DNA from: Methanothermobacter sp.
GTDB lineage: Archaea > Methanobacteriota > Methanobacteria > Methanobacteriales > Methanothermobacteraceae
DNA length: 64,000 nt
Reading direction: 5' to 3'
Assembly (NCBI RefSeq): GCF_030055425.1
Contig: NZ_JASFYE010000005.1
Location: forward strand, 74,815-138,814
The first letter of the stretch is position 1. Each line of letters begins with the position of its first letter. Under the pieces are notes generated by a model. It made no database searches. It saw only the letters and a list, made by a program, of their open reading frames with translations, and had not been told where the DNA came from. The translations under genes were made by a program, and so were the position numbers. Of this stretch, positions 1 to 8,900 are shown piece by piece.

Positions 1-3000
1 GATCCTCCGGATCCTGAATGCCAGCGGATACAGGGTTGATGTGCCTGCAGGTACCGGGGCACTCCTTGACCTCATGCTCAGCGGCGGGATAAACGTGGGT
101 ACATGGGCCCCCGGCGAACTTGAGAAACTTGCAGAGCATGCAGTGCTCTACCCTGTGAATGAATTCATGGACTGGTACCGGAATCTCCCTGAGGTTACAA
201 GGCTTCAGATGGAGCAGGGACCCATGGGCTATATGGAGGCCATCTGCAGGAAGGTCTACAATCTCAATCCAGCGCGGGTAACCGCGGATTTAAGGGCGAC
301 ATCAGCAAGGATCCTCAGCGAATGGTACAGGGAACTCAGGTCCACCCTGGAGTCCATGAACATAACACAGAAGCAGAACGCACTGAGATACCTTGATGAG
401 GCCCACGCGGCACTTCAGAGTATACTGAACCATGAAAACCGCTGGGCTGACTTCCAGAGGGCGAAGACATCATTCCTGAATCTCAGGATACCCGGACTGT
501 GTGGATGGGGCGCCCCTCCAGGCAATGTGATGACTGTTACACGAAACGGCACCAGGTACTTCGTGCTCCCTGTTATAAAACTCGGGAACATCTACCTGGC
601 TGCCCAGCCACAGAGGGGCTATGAAAACGCTGATTTCCTCTATCACAGCACTGTTATACCGCCACACTATCAGTACCTTGCATTCTACTCCTACCTTCAG
701 GGGCGTGCTGATGCAGCGGTCTACCTGGGAAGGCATGGAACCTATGAGTGGCTGCCAGGGAAGGACGCCGGACTTTCAGGGGCCGATTTCCCTGAAATCT
801 GCACAGGGAACATACCATCAATCTACCTCTACACCATGGATGGTGTGGGTGAGGCCCTCCATGCCAAGAGGCGCGGCCTTGCAGTTATCATAAGCCACCT
901 GGTACAGCCCCTTGCAGCGACAGTCCTTGATGATGACATGATGGCACTCAAGACACTGACAGAGAGGTACATGCAGGAGAGGAACAGCGCACTTATCCCG
1001 CAGATGGTGGAACTTGCATCCCGCCTGCATCTGGAATCCGTGGTGAACTTCAGCGAATCACCCGAGAAACTTGCAGAGGGTATACACGACTACATCATCC
1101 ATCTGCAGTCCTCCATCACACCACTGGGGCTCCATGTATTTGGACGTGACTGGACACCTGAGATGGTGAGGGCACTTGTACTCTCAATGGCATCAAGGAT
1201 CACAGCGGTGCCTGCTGGAGGCAACAGGTTTATAACACCGGAGGAAGCCCTCAGAAACATAACAGGCGCGGTGGATCTTATCATTGAAACCGTGCGGAGT
1301 GGTGGTAATGTCACAGAGGCCCTCAGGGAAAGGTGTGGCAGGGTCCTATCGGCATTTGAGGAGGCCGCCGCGGTGAAGGTGGCATCATTCGCCGCCAGTA
1401 TCATTGAAAGCCCTGCCAGGGAGCGTTCAATGCTTCTCAGGGCACTCAATGGACTCTACATTCCCCCATCCCTGGGTAACGACCCCATAAGGACCCCTGA
1501 GGCCCTTCCGACGGGTGGTAACCTCTATGGCCTTGACCCCCAGAAGCTGCCCTACTGGGACGCCTACCTTAAGGCATTGGACCTTGTGAGGGATGCGCTC
1601 GCAGCCTACAACGGGACCCCTGAGGAACTGGGTGTGGTGCTCTGGGCAACCGAGACCCAGAGGGATAACGGTGCCACCATTGCCTTCATAATGAGGCTTC
1701 TTGGTGTTGAACCGGTCTATGCACAGCAGGCCCAGAGGAGCGGCAACGTCCTGGGTGTGAGGGCAGTTCCACTATCAGAGCTTGGCAGGCCCAGAATCGA
1801 CGTCCTCATTACCATATCAGGTATACTCAGGGAGACCTTCCCCCAGTGCGCGGTTCTCATTGACAGGTCCGTGAGGGTGGCGCTTGCAGCGTCATACACA
1901 ACACTTGCAGGGGAGATTTCAAGGAAACCTGAACCAATGAGGTCCCGACTCAGGGAGGCCCTGGATGCTGCTCTTGAAACAGTGAGGGTTGCAGGTCTCT
2001 TTGTGCCAGGGGACGATCCCCTTGAGATGAACTTCATAGCACTGCACTGGCTCAGCGACACAGAGGCTCTTCTTTCGAAGAACTTTGGAGCTTCCGAGGC
2101 GGGTAGGATGGCTGTGAGCAGGATATTCGGTCCTCCACCTGGCGAGTGGGGGTCATCAGGTGTTAGAACAGGTGCACAGCTCTCAGATACCTGGAGTGAC
2201 AGACTGGAACTCGGCGACGCCTTCATCTCAGACATGAAGTACTCCTACCGGGAGGACGACTGGGGATCCATCAACACAGAGATCTTCACAAGGAGGCTGA
2301 GGGACATCGACGGGGTTTACCATTCACGTTCAGATACAAAACACGGAGTCCTGGACCTGGACCATAACTACGAGTTCCTTGGCGGTTTCAGCCTTGCTGT
2401 TGAGAGGGTGAAAGGAAGGAGACCTGAACTCTTCATACTGAACCAGGTGAACCCGGCAAAACCAGGCATCGACACGCTCTCAGAGTTCATCCTCAGGGAC
2501 CTGCACAGCAAGTTCTTCAACAGGGAATGGATCAGTGCCATGATGCGGGAGGGCTATGCCGGCGCCAGTTACATATCAGGTAACTTCTTTGAGAACCTCT
2601 GGGGCTGGAAGGTGACAGTACCAGACGCTGTGACTGATTCCATGTGGAACGAAGCAGTGAATATCTATATAAGGGACAGATATGGTCTCGGAGTCAGGGA
2701 ATGGCTTTCAACAGGGAAGAATGCATATGCACTCATCAGTATAACAGGCACACTCCTAAACGCCGCCCGGAGGGGCTACTGGAATGCCGACAGGGAGACC
2801 CTGAGGATGCTGGCAGATATCTACGTGAGGACAACCAGTGAGTACGGTGTTGCATGCTGTCATCACACATGCGGTAACATCCAGCTCAACAGCTGGATAC
2901 TGAAGCTCTCCTCACTGAATTCCGCTGAACTCAGGACCTTCCTTGAGAAATTCAGGTACGCCACAGGGGCTGCCATTCAGGTGGAAGGAGATCCCGCGCC

Positions 3001-3289
3001 TGATGTTACACCGGGCAGGCCCGGGGGATCAGAGAACCCATCCACACCTGGGGGATCAGAGGGACATATCAGCCCTGGTAGGAGCGTATCTGCGGTTTCA
3101 GAGGAGGCTTCAGCAAAATCTCAGAATACGCCTTCAGAGACCGGTAAAGAATCTGGTAAGGCATACGAGGTCGCAGCATCAAGTAACAGCAACTCCGGAT
3201 CCACTGAAACTCCACTCTACGCCATACTGGGTATAGTTTCAATTGTCGCACTCCTTGGAGCCGGTTACCTTAAGGGTACCGGGAGGTAG
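1..3289 (+). CDS. CobN/magnesium-chelatase-H-like protein, membrane-anchored (5' end cut off)
   Basis: The reading frame is open from base 2, so the gene starts before the window; the GTG at 41 is internal, because the preceding codons align with the paralogue at 5908-10389. CobN-type proteins are the large substrate-binding subunits of cobalt/magnesium chelatases and work with a ChlI/ChlD-type ATPase. The family motif (HGTYEWLPGK, near base 735) and a CCHHTC motif (near base 2855) are visible. After the catalytic region come a Ser/Gly/Pro-rich linker, an SGKAYEV motif also present in the paralogue, a single hydrophobic segment and a short basic tail. This suggests a wall-spanning protein with a C-terminal membrane anchor. 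The export signal lies outside the window, so topology is inferred from the paralogue. Metal and ring substrate cannot be told from sequence. Confidence 0.85.
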   Translation, partial: ILRILNASGYRVDVPAGTGALLDLMLSGGINVGTWAPGELEKLAEHAVLYPVNEFMDWYRNLPEVTRLQMEQGPMGYMEAICRKVYNLNPARVTADLRATSARILSEWYRELRSTLESMNITQKQNALRYLDEAHAALQSILNHENRWADFQRAKTSFLNLRIPGLCGWGAPPGNVMTVTRNGTRYFVLPVIKLGNIYLAAQPQRGYENADFLYHSTVIPPHYQYLAFYSYLQGRADAAVYLGRHGTYEWLPGKDAGLSGADFPEICTGNIPSIYLYTMDGVGEALHAKRRGLAVIISHLVQPLAATVLDDDMMALKTLTERYMQERNSALIPQMVELASRLHLESVVNFSESPEKLAEGIHDYIIHLQSSITPLGLHVFGRDWTPEMVRALVLSMASRITAVPAGGNRFITPEEALRNITGAVDLIIETVRSGGNVTEALRERCGRVLSAFEEAAAVKVASFAASIIESPARERSMLLRALNGLYIPPSLGNDPIRTPEALPTGGNLYGLDPQKLPYWDAYLKALDLVRDALAAYNGTPEELGVVLWATETQRDNGATIAFIMRLLGVEPVYAQQAQRSGNVLGVRAVPLSELGRPRIDVLITISGILRETFPQCAVLIDRSVRVALAASYTTLAGEISRKPEPMRSRLREALDAALETVRVAGLFVPGDDPLEMNFIALHWLSDTEALLSKNFGASEAGRMAVSRIFGPPPGEWGSSGVRTGAQLSDTWSDRLELGDAFISDMKYSYREDDWGSINTEIFTRRLRDIDGVYHSRSDTKHGVLDLDHNYEFLGGFSLAVERVKGRRPELFILNQVNPAKPGIDTLSEFILRDLHSKFFNREWISAMMREGYAGASYISGNFFENLWGWKVTVPDAVTDSMWNEAVNIYIRDRYGLGVREWLSTGKNAYALISITGTLLNAARRGYWNADRETLRMLADIYVRTTSEYGVACCHHTCGNIQLNSWILKLSSLNSAELRTFLEKFRYATGAAIQVEGDPAPDVTPGRPGGSENPSTPGGSEGHISPGRSVSAVSEEASAKSQNTPSETGKESGKAYEVAASSNSNSGSTETPLYAILGIVSIVALLGAGYLKGTGR

Positions 3290-3298
3290 CTGCGACAT

Positions 3299-3315
3299 CC
3301 CCATTTTATTTTTTT
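3299..3315 (+). terminator. T-rich transcription terminator
   Basis: A CCCCATTTTA segment followed by a T-run lies 10 nt after the stop codon. The same arrangement follows the genes ending at 10389 and 13532. Archaeal RNA polymerase terminates on such T-tracts without a stable hairpin. Confidence 0.55.
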
Positions 3316-3370
3316 AGAATCCCGGGAGAATTCTGTTATACATTTTAATCATAGGATTAATAAATGAACT

Positions 3371-3420
3371 ATTTTCATCAACTTCACCACAACCTTTATA
3401 TTCAATAAAATACATATACA
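3371..3420 (+). promoter_or_regulatory. Promoter shared with the one at 4511-4560
   Basis: A 26-nt block at 3395-3420, containing the TATA-like TTTATATT, matches 4535-4560 at 24 of 26 positions. In both places an ATTTTCA box begins exactly 24 nt before the block. The likely start of transcription is about 25 nt after the TATA centre, near 3424, leaving a leader of roughly 75-80 nt. The conserved spacing suggests both genes between the CobN paralogues answer to the same regulator. Confidence 0.6.
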
Positions 3421-3462
3421 CTGCTACATATATGATTGTTTTATTCAGGATATTTGTGTATA

Positions 3463-3497
3463 GGGAGGCTCAGTGACCTCCCTCTCTCTTCTAGAGG
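3463..3497 (+). promoter_or_regulatory. Two mutually exclusive leader hairpins before the ribosome site
   Basis: GGGAGG (3463-3468) can pair with CCTCCC (3477-3482). Alternatively CCTCT (3481-3485) can pair with AGAGG (3493-3497), which is part of the ribosome binding site of the next gene. The two stems share bases 3481-3482 and cannot form together, so a switch-like role is possible but unproven. Confidence 0.25.
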
Positions 3498-3501
3498 TGG
3501 T

Positions 3502-4344
3502 ATGTTGGACATATTTGAAGGCATGAAATATAATGAGGCTGCAGAGAGAATCCTGAAATCAGGATACACCGGCCTTGAGGGCTGGGAGGAGTTCCTGAAA
3601 TACCATCCTTCCCTCCTGAACACCCCACTGGGGCGTAAAACCGCCGAGGATATCCGGATAAAATACTTCACCGAGTGGACGTCCCACATACGTTTAAGGG
3701 ACATTATCCTCTTTGAGGCCTTCCAGGAGACCCGTGAAGACCCTGGGGAACACGATACAGAGGAGCTGAAGATGGAAATGAAATCCCGCTACCCCCACTT
3801 CTTTGACCTCACAGATAAACCATTTGAGATTAGGAAGGTTGTGGAGGCCACGCTGAACGACCTTGACGACCCCCAGAGCGGCTGGATGAAGACCTCCCTG
3901 AAGAAACTGCTGGAGTCAAGCCTGGGGGTTACAGGCAACCTGAGGTCAAGTCCATCGGCGGTATCCCACGGTATTCTGTCCATCATATCAGGGTACCTTG
4001 AGGGGGCAGAGGATAAGAGGGGATTCATCCTGGGACTCTTCAACTGGGAGTACGACATCTTCACCCCCACAGTGATAATGGATGATGAGAGGGACGTGGA
4101 TGCCCTTGAATACCAGGAGACCCTGAGCTCATTCATATCAAACGCAAGGAAATGCCTCAAACTTTCAAGATCACTTGTGAAAATCCTTGATACCGCCTCA
4201 CCACAGTTTCAGGTGCTTGCAGAGCTCTTCAGGGTTTCCATGTCCCTAACACCTGAGTCGACACTGGCATGGCTCCAGAGGGTCTGTGAGACCTACGATG
4301 TACCTGTTGAGGACCTGAGGGCCGCCCTCATGGACAACAGCTGA
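3502..4344 (+). CDS. Conserved hypothetical protein between CobN paralogues
   Basis: I do not recognise this family. The protein is about 280 residues, acidic and mainly helical by composition, with no signal peptide, membrane segment or cysteine motif, so it is probably cytoplasmic. The frame is open upstream to 3436, but the ribosome site GAGGTGG lies at 3494-3500, so the start is the ATG at 3502 or the adjacent TTG at 3505. Its promoter closely matches that of the gene at 4612, and both lie between two CobN-like genes. A link to the chelatase system is therefore inferred from context only. Confidence 0.6.
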   Translation: MLDIFEGMKYNEAAERILKSGYTGLEGWEEFLKYHPSLLNTPLGRKTAEDIRIKYFTEWTSHIRLRDIILFEAFQETREDPGEHDTEELKMEMKSRYPHFFDLTDKPFEIRKVVEATLNDLDDPQSGWMKTSLKKLLESSLGVTGNLRSSPSAVSHGILSIISGYLEGAEDKRGFILGLFNWEYDIFTPTVIMDDERDVDALEYQETLSSFISNARKCLKLSRSLVKILDTASPQFQVLAELFRVSMSLTPESTLAWLQRVCETYDVPVEDLRAALMDNS

Positions 4345-4510
4345 TATATCCCCATAATACCTCTAATTTTTTATTAAATGCTTACAGGCTCTCAGAGAAG
4401 GAAACCAGGATCACAGCGTGCCCCTGTAAACACTTCAAATCTTTCAGAATATCGCATTTTAAATGCAATTCTTTCATTAAACAGATATTTCACCCATATT
4501 TGAATAAAAT

Positions 4511-4560
4511 ATTTTCAATTATTCAGTAAAAATATTTATATTCAATAATTTACATATACA
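4511..4560 (+). promoter_or_regulatory. Promoter shared with the one at 3371-3420
   Basis: The ATTTTCA box starts at 4511 and the near-identical 26-nt TATA block spans 4535-4560. Transcription would start near 4565. The short leader contains a 7-bp hairpin (AGCCAGA at 4568-4574 with TCTGGCT at 4583-4589) just before the GAGGTGA ribosome site. The rest of the 4345-4610 gap is AT-rich and shows no gene. Confidence 0.6.
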
Positions 4561-4611
4561 TAACTAGAGCCAGAGTGAATTATCTGGCTGTTAACATTGA
4601 GAGGTGATGTT

Positions 4612-5697
4612 TTGAATGAGATAGTCAAGAGCTGTCTTGATAGCCTGGAGTTCCTCAAACCCCAGGTTTCAGGTCAGATGGAGGTCATCCCGGTGAGGGC
4701 GCCTGAGGGGAGCCAGAACTACCTTACACTGAGAGATGCCATGAGCAAGGACCTCATAAGTATAGGTGAGGTGGACGAATATGGCTCAGTACCCACGGTA
4801 CTTGCAGTTAACCGGGCTGATGAACCCGTACTCATAATTGACGGGGAGGAACTGGAGGGTGCCAAGCAGAACCGTGTGGCCAACGTCACAGTTCTGTTGC
4901 CTGAGAAGTCAGAAACCATGATACCTGTAAGCTGCGTGGAGCAGGGCAGATGGTCCTACACCTCAAAGGAGTTCAGGGACCCTGAAAGGGTGGCTGCACT
5001 CAACGTAAGGGTTACCAAGACAAGGACCGTGACAGAGAACCTTGAGAACATTGGTAGAAGCGCTGAAATAGATGATGCCCCTGAGGATGAGCATGTCATA
5101 CGTGACACCTTTGAGGATATCAGGGAGATCAATATCAGGAACCAGGAAGAGTTACTGCAGGCGTACTGCTCACGCCAGAGCAGCGTATGGGATGAGGTTA
5201 ACAGGCTCCACAGGAGGGCCGGCTCAACCTCAAAAACAGGTGCAATGGCAGATGCCTACAGAAAGAAGAGAAAGACACTGGAGGAATTCAAAAAACCATT
5301 CAAACCGCTTAAAGATCAGAACGGAGTGCTTGTTGCAATCAACGGTAGAATTGCAGGATTTGAACTTGTATCAAGAAGTTCAGCCTACAGGAAACTCCAT
5401 GATAAGATCATAAAGAGCTATGCAATCGAGGCCATGCTCCATGATGATGTAAAATACGACCCTGTGGACCCCGATGGCTTCATTGAGAGGATCATGAACG
5501 CAGAAGAACACCGTTACCCATCCCCCGGCTACGGGATAGACCACAGGTACACTGCAGAGGGTCTTGTGGGCTCGACCCTGACACATGCAGGTGAGGTCAT
5601 ACACTCTGTGTTCTTCAACCTCCAGGAGGATAGCGGGGGTATCAGAGGTTACAGGGAGAGGGCTGAGACCATGAGGAGAAACAGCCACCACGTTTAA
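4612..5697 (+). CDS. ARPP-1 domain protein (DUF6569 family)
   Basis: About 361 residues. The N-terminal half carries the ARPP-1/DUF6569 signature: a DGEELEGAKQNR stretch, then TVLLPEKSETMIPVSC and VEQGRW. The family's biochemical role is unknown; it has been linked by comparative genomics to ADP-ribosyl-glycohydrolase and phosphatase families. The C-terminal half has a basic, helical segment (near 5250-5310) followed by a mixed region. There is no signal peptide or membrane segment. The start is the TTG at 4612, because GAGGTGA lies at 4601-4607; the TTG at 4597 precedes that site. It shares its promoter with the gene at 3502, hinting at co-regulation with the flanking CobN-like genes. Confidence 0.75.
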   Translation: MNEIVKSCLDSLEFLKPQVSGQMEVIPVRAPEGSQNYLTLRDAMSKDLISIGEVDEYGSVPTVLAVNRADEPVLIIDGEELEGAKQNRVANVTVLLPEKSETMIPVSCVEQGRWSYTSKEFRDPERVAALNVRVTKTRTVTENLENIGRSAEIDDAPEDEHVIRDTFEDIREINIRNQEELLQAYCSRQSSVWDEVNRLHRRAGSTSKTGAMADAYRKKRKTLEEFKKPFKPLKDQNGVLVAINGRIAGFELVSRSSAYRKLHDKIIKSYAIEAMLHDDVKYDPVDPDGFIERIMNAEEHRYPSPGYGIDHRYTAEGLVGSTLTHAGEVIHSVFFNLQEDSGGIRGYRERAETMRRNSHHV

Positions 5698-5783
5698 CTC
5701 CAATCACCTCTTTTATTATCAGTGAATAGTAAAAAATCCCCGCCAAATAACCTGAAAACCCCATCAACTTCTTTTATTATCAG
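5698..5783 (+). repeat. Spaced direct repeat A (period about 61)
   Basis: A segment of about 23 nt ending in CTTTTATTATCAG occurs at 5700-5722 and again at 5760-5783. The first copy directly follows the stop codon of the ARPP-1 gene. The T-rich core could serve as a transcription terminator in both copies. Confidence 0.6.
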
Positions 5784-5862
5784 CAAAGGCATTTAATCGG
5801 ACCATATGAATAAACATATTTAAAATTTGTTTTAAAATAATTAAAGTTAATTTTAAATATCG

Positions 5863-5900
5863 CCTCCCTTAAAGTAAACCTGAATAAAATTAAAGGGAGG
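5863..5900 (+). promoter_or_regulatory. Inverted repeat that includes the ribosome binding site of the CobN-like gene
   Basis: CCTCCCTT (5863-5870) is complementary to AAGGGAGG (5893-5900), with a 22-nt loop. The right arm is the GGAGG ribosome site of the following gene. If transcription starts from the AT-rich box near 5818-5826, this can form an RNA hairpin hiding the ribosome site. If it starts from the box at 5851-5860, the repeat is more likely a DNA operator. Confidence 0.4.
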
Positions 5901-5907
5901 TGAAAAT

Positions 5908-8900
5908 ATTAAAAGATTCATCACAGTAATGGCAGTAATACTCGCAGTTACACTGACAGGGACAGCCAGCGCAGCGGAGGTTTCAGGACATATAAAGGAG
6001 ATCTACAATGAAACATCAGGAGGATACACCACACTCCAGGATGCACTGCCGGTGAAGAATGCAAGCATCACCGTGATATACAATGGTTCGGTTATCAATG
6101 AAACACGAACAGCGGCAGACGGATCCTACAGGGTTACATTCAGTGACACATTCCCTGTTGAGGTGAGGATAAGCTACCACACCTACCGGCCGGTAACATA
6201 CACCGTGACCTCAAGCCAAACACTGAACCACACATTCATGCCGGATATAGCCATCATAAGCTCAGTCCCTGAGAAGGGACGCATACTGAAGTCAATGGGT
6301 AACAGGAGGATAATCTACCATGACATGTGGGACCCATCCTCAGCGACCAGTGACTGGATTATGGAGCACGTGAACTTCGCCTACCTGGACATGGCAATGC
6401 CCGGGACAGGCTGGGGCGACTCCTGGTATCCATACCTCCTGAGGAGTCCCGCGAACCAGAGAAACATGATAGCAGCTGCCTTCGGTTACCCAACAGACAC
6501 AGACACTGACCCCTACGGTGGAACAGGTCTGAACCTCCTCGGCGGAACACCAGGAAATGACACACCGGACACAGTGGAGAATACCTACATTGCAAGCTAC
6601 TACGCCCTTGCATCAGGAGGGGCAGCCAGGGAGAACCTGGAGAACATGATAAAGTACATCCAGTACCTCCTCGGTGAGACCACCTTCAACCCGGTTGAGA
6701 ACAATCAGGGGCCGGTCATGGCAGCCCCTGACTGGGGACTCTACCACCCTGACCTTGGAGTCATGAGTGTGGTTGCAGAAAGATCCAGAATAAAGGCCTG
6801 GATAGAGGGCAACCCTGGTCTCATACCACCATATGACAGCCTCAGATGGATAGACCAGAACTTCTCGGCATGGGCGGAAGACCAGAGGGCAGATATCTAC
6901 AGACAGTTCGAGAACTGGTACACAGCAAACAAAAACATGACAGGACCATTCATCGTCGTTGTAAGCTACAATCCATCACCGACCGTGGACGCAATAATAC
7001 GCCAGGCAGAGAAACAGGGAAGGGCCATATTCAACCTCTACCAGGGCGCCACAAACCCTGCTGTGAGTTCACTCCTTGAGGAACTCGCCCTTGGTGTTAA
7101 CGGTAAGGGGCCCCTCACAAGGAGGATAAACGCGGTGATATCCCTCTACTCCTGGTCACTCAACTACGCCAACCTGCCATCAGGTGGGGCGCTTGCAGAG
7201 TTTGAGAGGATAAACATCCCTGTGATCAAGGGGGTGCAGCTCTACAGCAACTCAAGCCTCACAAACCCGCTGGGTGCCCAGTACGAATGGACATGGCAGG
7301 TCACGATACCCGGGTTCGAGGGTGTCTTCTCACCCATCGTTGTATCCTACACCGACGCATCATGGAATGAGGTTGTGGTTCATCAGGGTGTGGAGAAGAT
7401 CGTCAAACTGGCCGATGGATGGGCAAGGCTCAGGGAACTCAGCAATTCAGATAAGAAAATCGCGGTGATACTCTACAGCTACCCACCAGGCAAGGATGGG
7501 TTCACGGCATCATACCTGGACGTCTTCAGGAGCCTCCACGACCTCCTGGTGAAGCTCAACGAGACAGGCTACAGGGTTGAAAGGATACCCGATGTGGAGG
7601 AGCTCTACAGGATAGTCTCAGAGTTCGGTAACAAGGGTACCTGGGCACAGCCACTCCTTGAGAGGTACGTGAGTGAGCACAGGGCAGAACTGCAGGCCAG
7701 CGGGCAGCTCCTTGATGTGCAGAAATACCTGGAATGGTTCAGCAAACTCCCTGAAAAACTCAGGTCAGAGGTCATATCAAAATGGGGGGCCGCACCAGGC
7801 AAGATAATGACGGTGAACGGAAGCATTGTGATACCCGGTATAATGCTGGGGAACATCTTCGTGACGGTCCAGCCGGCACGTGGATGGGACGAGGTCACAG
7901 ACTACCACAACCCATACCTGCCGCCACACCACCAGTACATAGCCTTCTACAGGTGGATGGAGAACGTCTTCGGGGCAAATGCAATGATACACCTTGGAAC
8001 CCACGGGACACTGGAGTTCCTCCCTGGAAGGATGATAGGGCTCATGGAGGATGACTGGCCATTCCAGCTCACAGGGATACCAAACATCTACCCCTACATA
8101 GTCTCAAATCCAGGGGAGGGCATGGTTGCAAAGGACCGGAGCGGGGCACTCATAATCGACCACATGACCCCTGCAATGGTCGAGAGCGGACTGTACGGTA
8201 AACTCATTGAGATACATGACCTCATCCACCAGTACGAGAACGCCCTGAAGGTTGGTAACAGCCAGATACTCCCTGCCATTGAGTCCCAGATCAGATCCAG
8301 AGCCTCAGAGATGGGCTTCAACATGTCAGGCAACTTCACAGATGCCCTGGAGAGGCTCCACCTCAGTCTCCATGAGATAGAATCAGACATAATCCCCCTG
8401 GGACTTCACAGCCTGGGAAGGGTGCTTGAGGGTGAGGAGCTGGTTGAGGAGGTTCTCACCATAGCATCATCAAGGTCAGAGTTCCTGGAGAACATCAGAA
8501 AAACCCTCTACCCCTCAAAGCCAGTCTACACTGAAATGCTTAAGGACCCCCTGAGATACAGCGACGAGATAGCCTCGGTCAAGAACCTTGCACGGACATG
8601 GATCAGGAACATCATAAACGGCACTGCCCCTGCAGGTATAAACGGCACCGACCTTGAATTCATCAATGAGACAATCAGAAAGATACGTGGAAACACCGAA
8701 TGGCAGAGCCTGCTTTCAGCCCTTGGAGGTGGATTTGTGAGGCCAGGCCTTGCAGGTGACCCTGCATGGTGTGATGTGCTTCCAACAGGCGCCAACTTCT
8801 ACGCCACCAACCCCAAGAAGATGCCGACAAGGGCCGCCTGGGAGACCGCAAAGAAAATCACAGACACCCTCCTTGCAGAGTACTACATGAAGCACGGAAA

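Noticed and set aside
1..3289. A gene start at GTG 41
   Set aside because: The frame is open to the window edge and the preceding codons align with the paralogue, so the start is outside the window.
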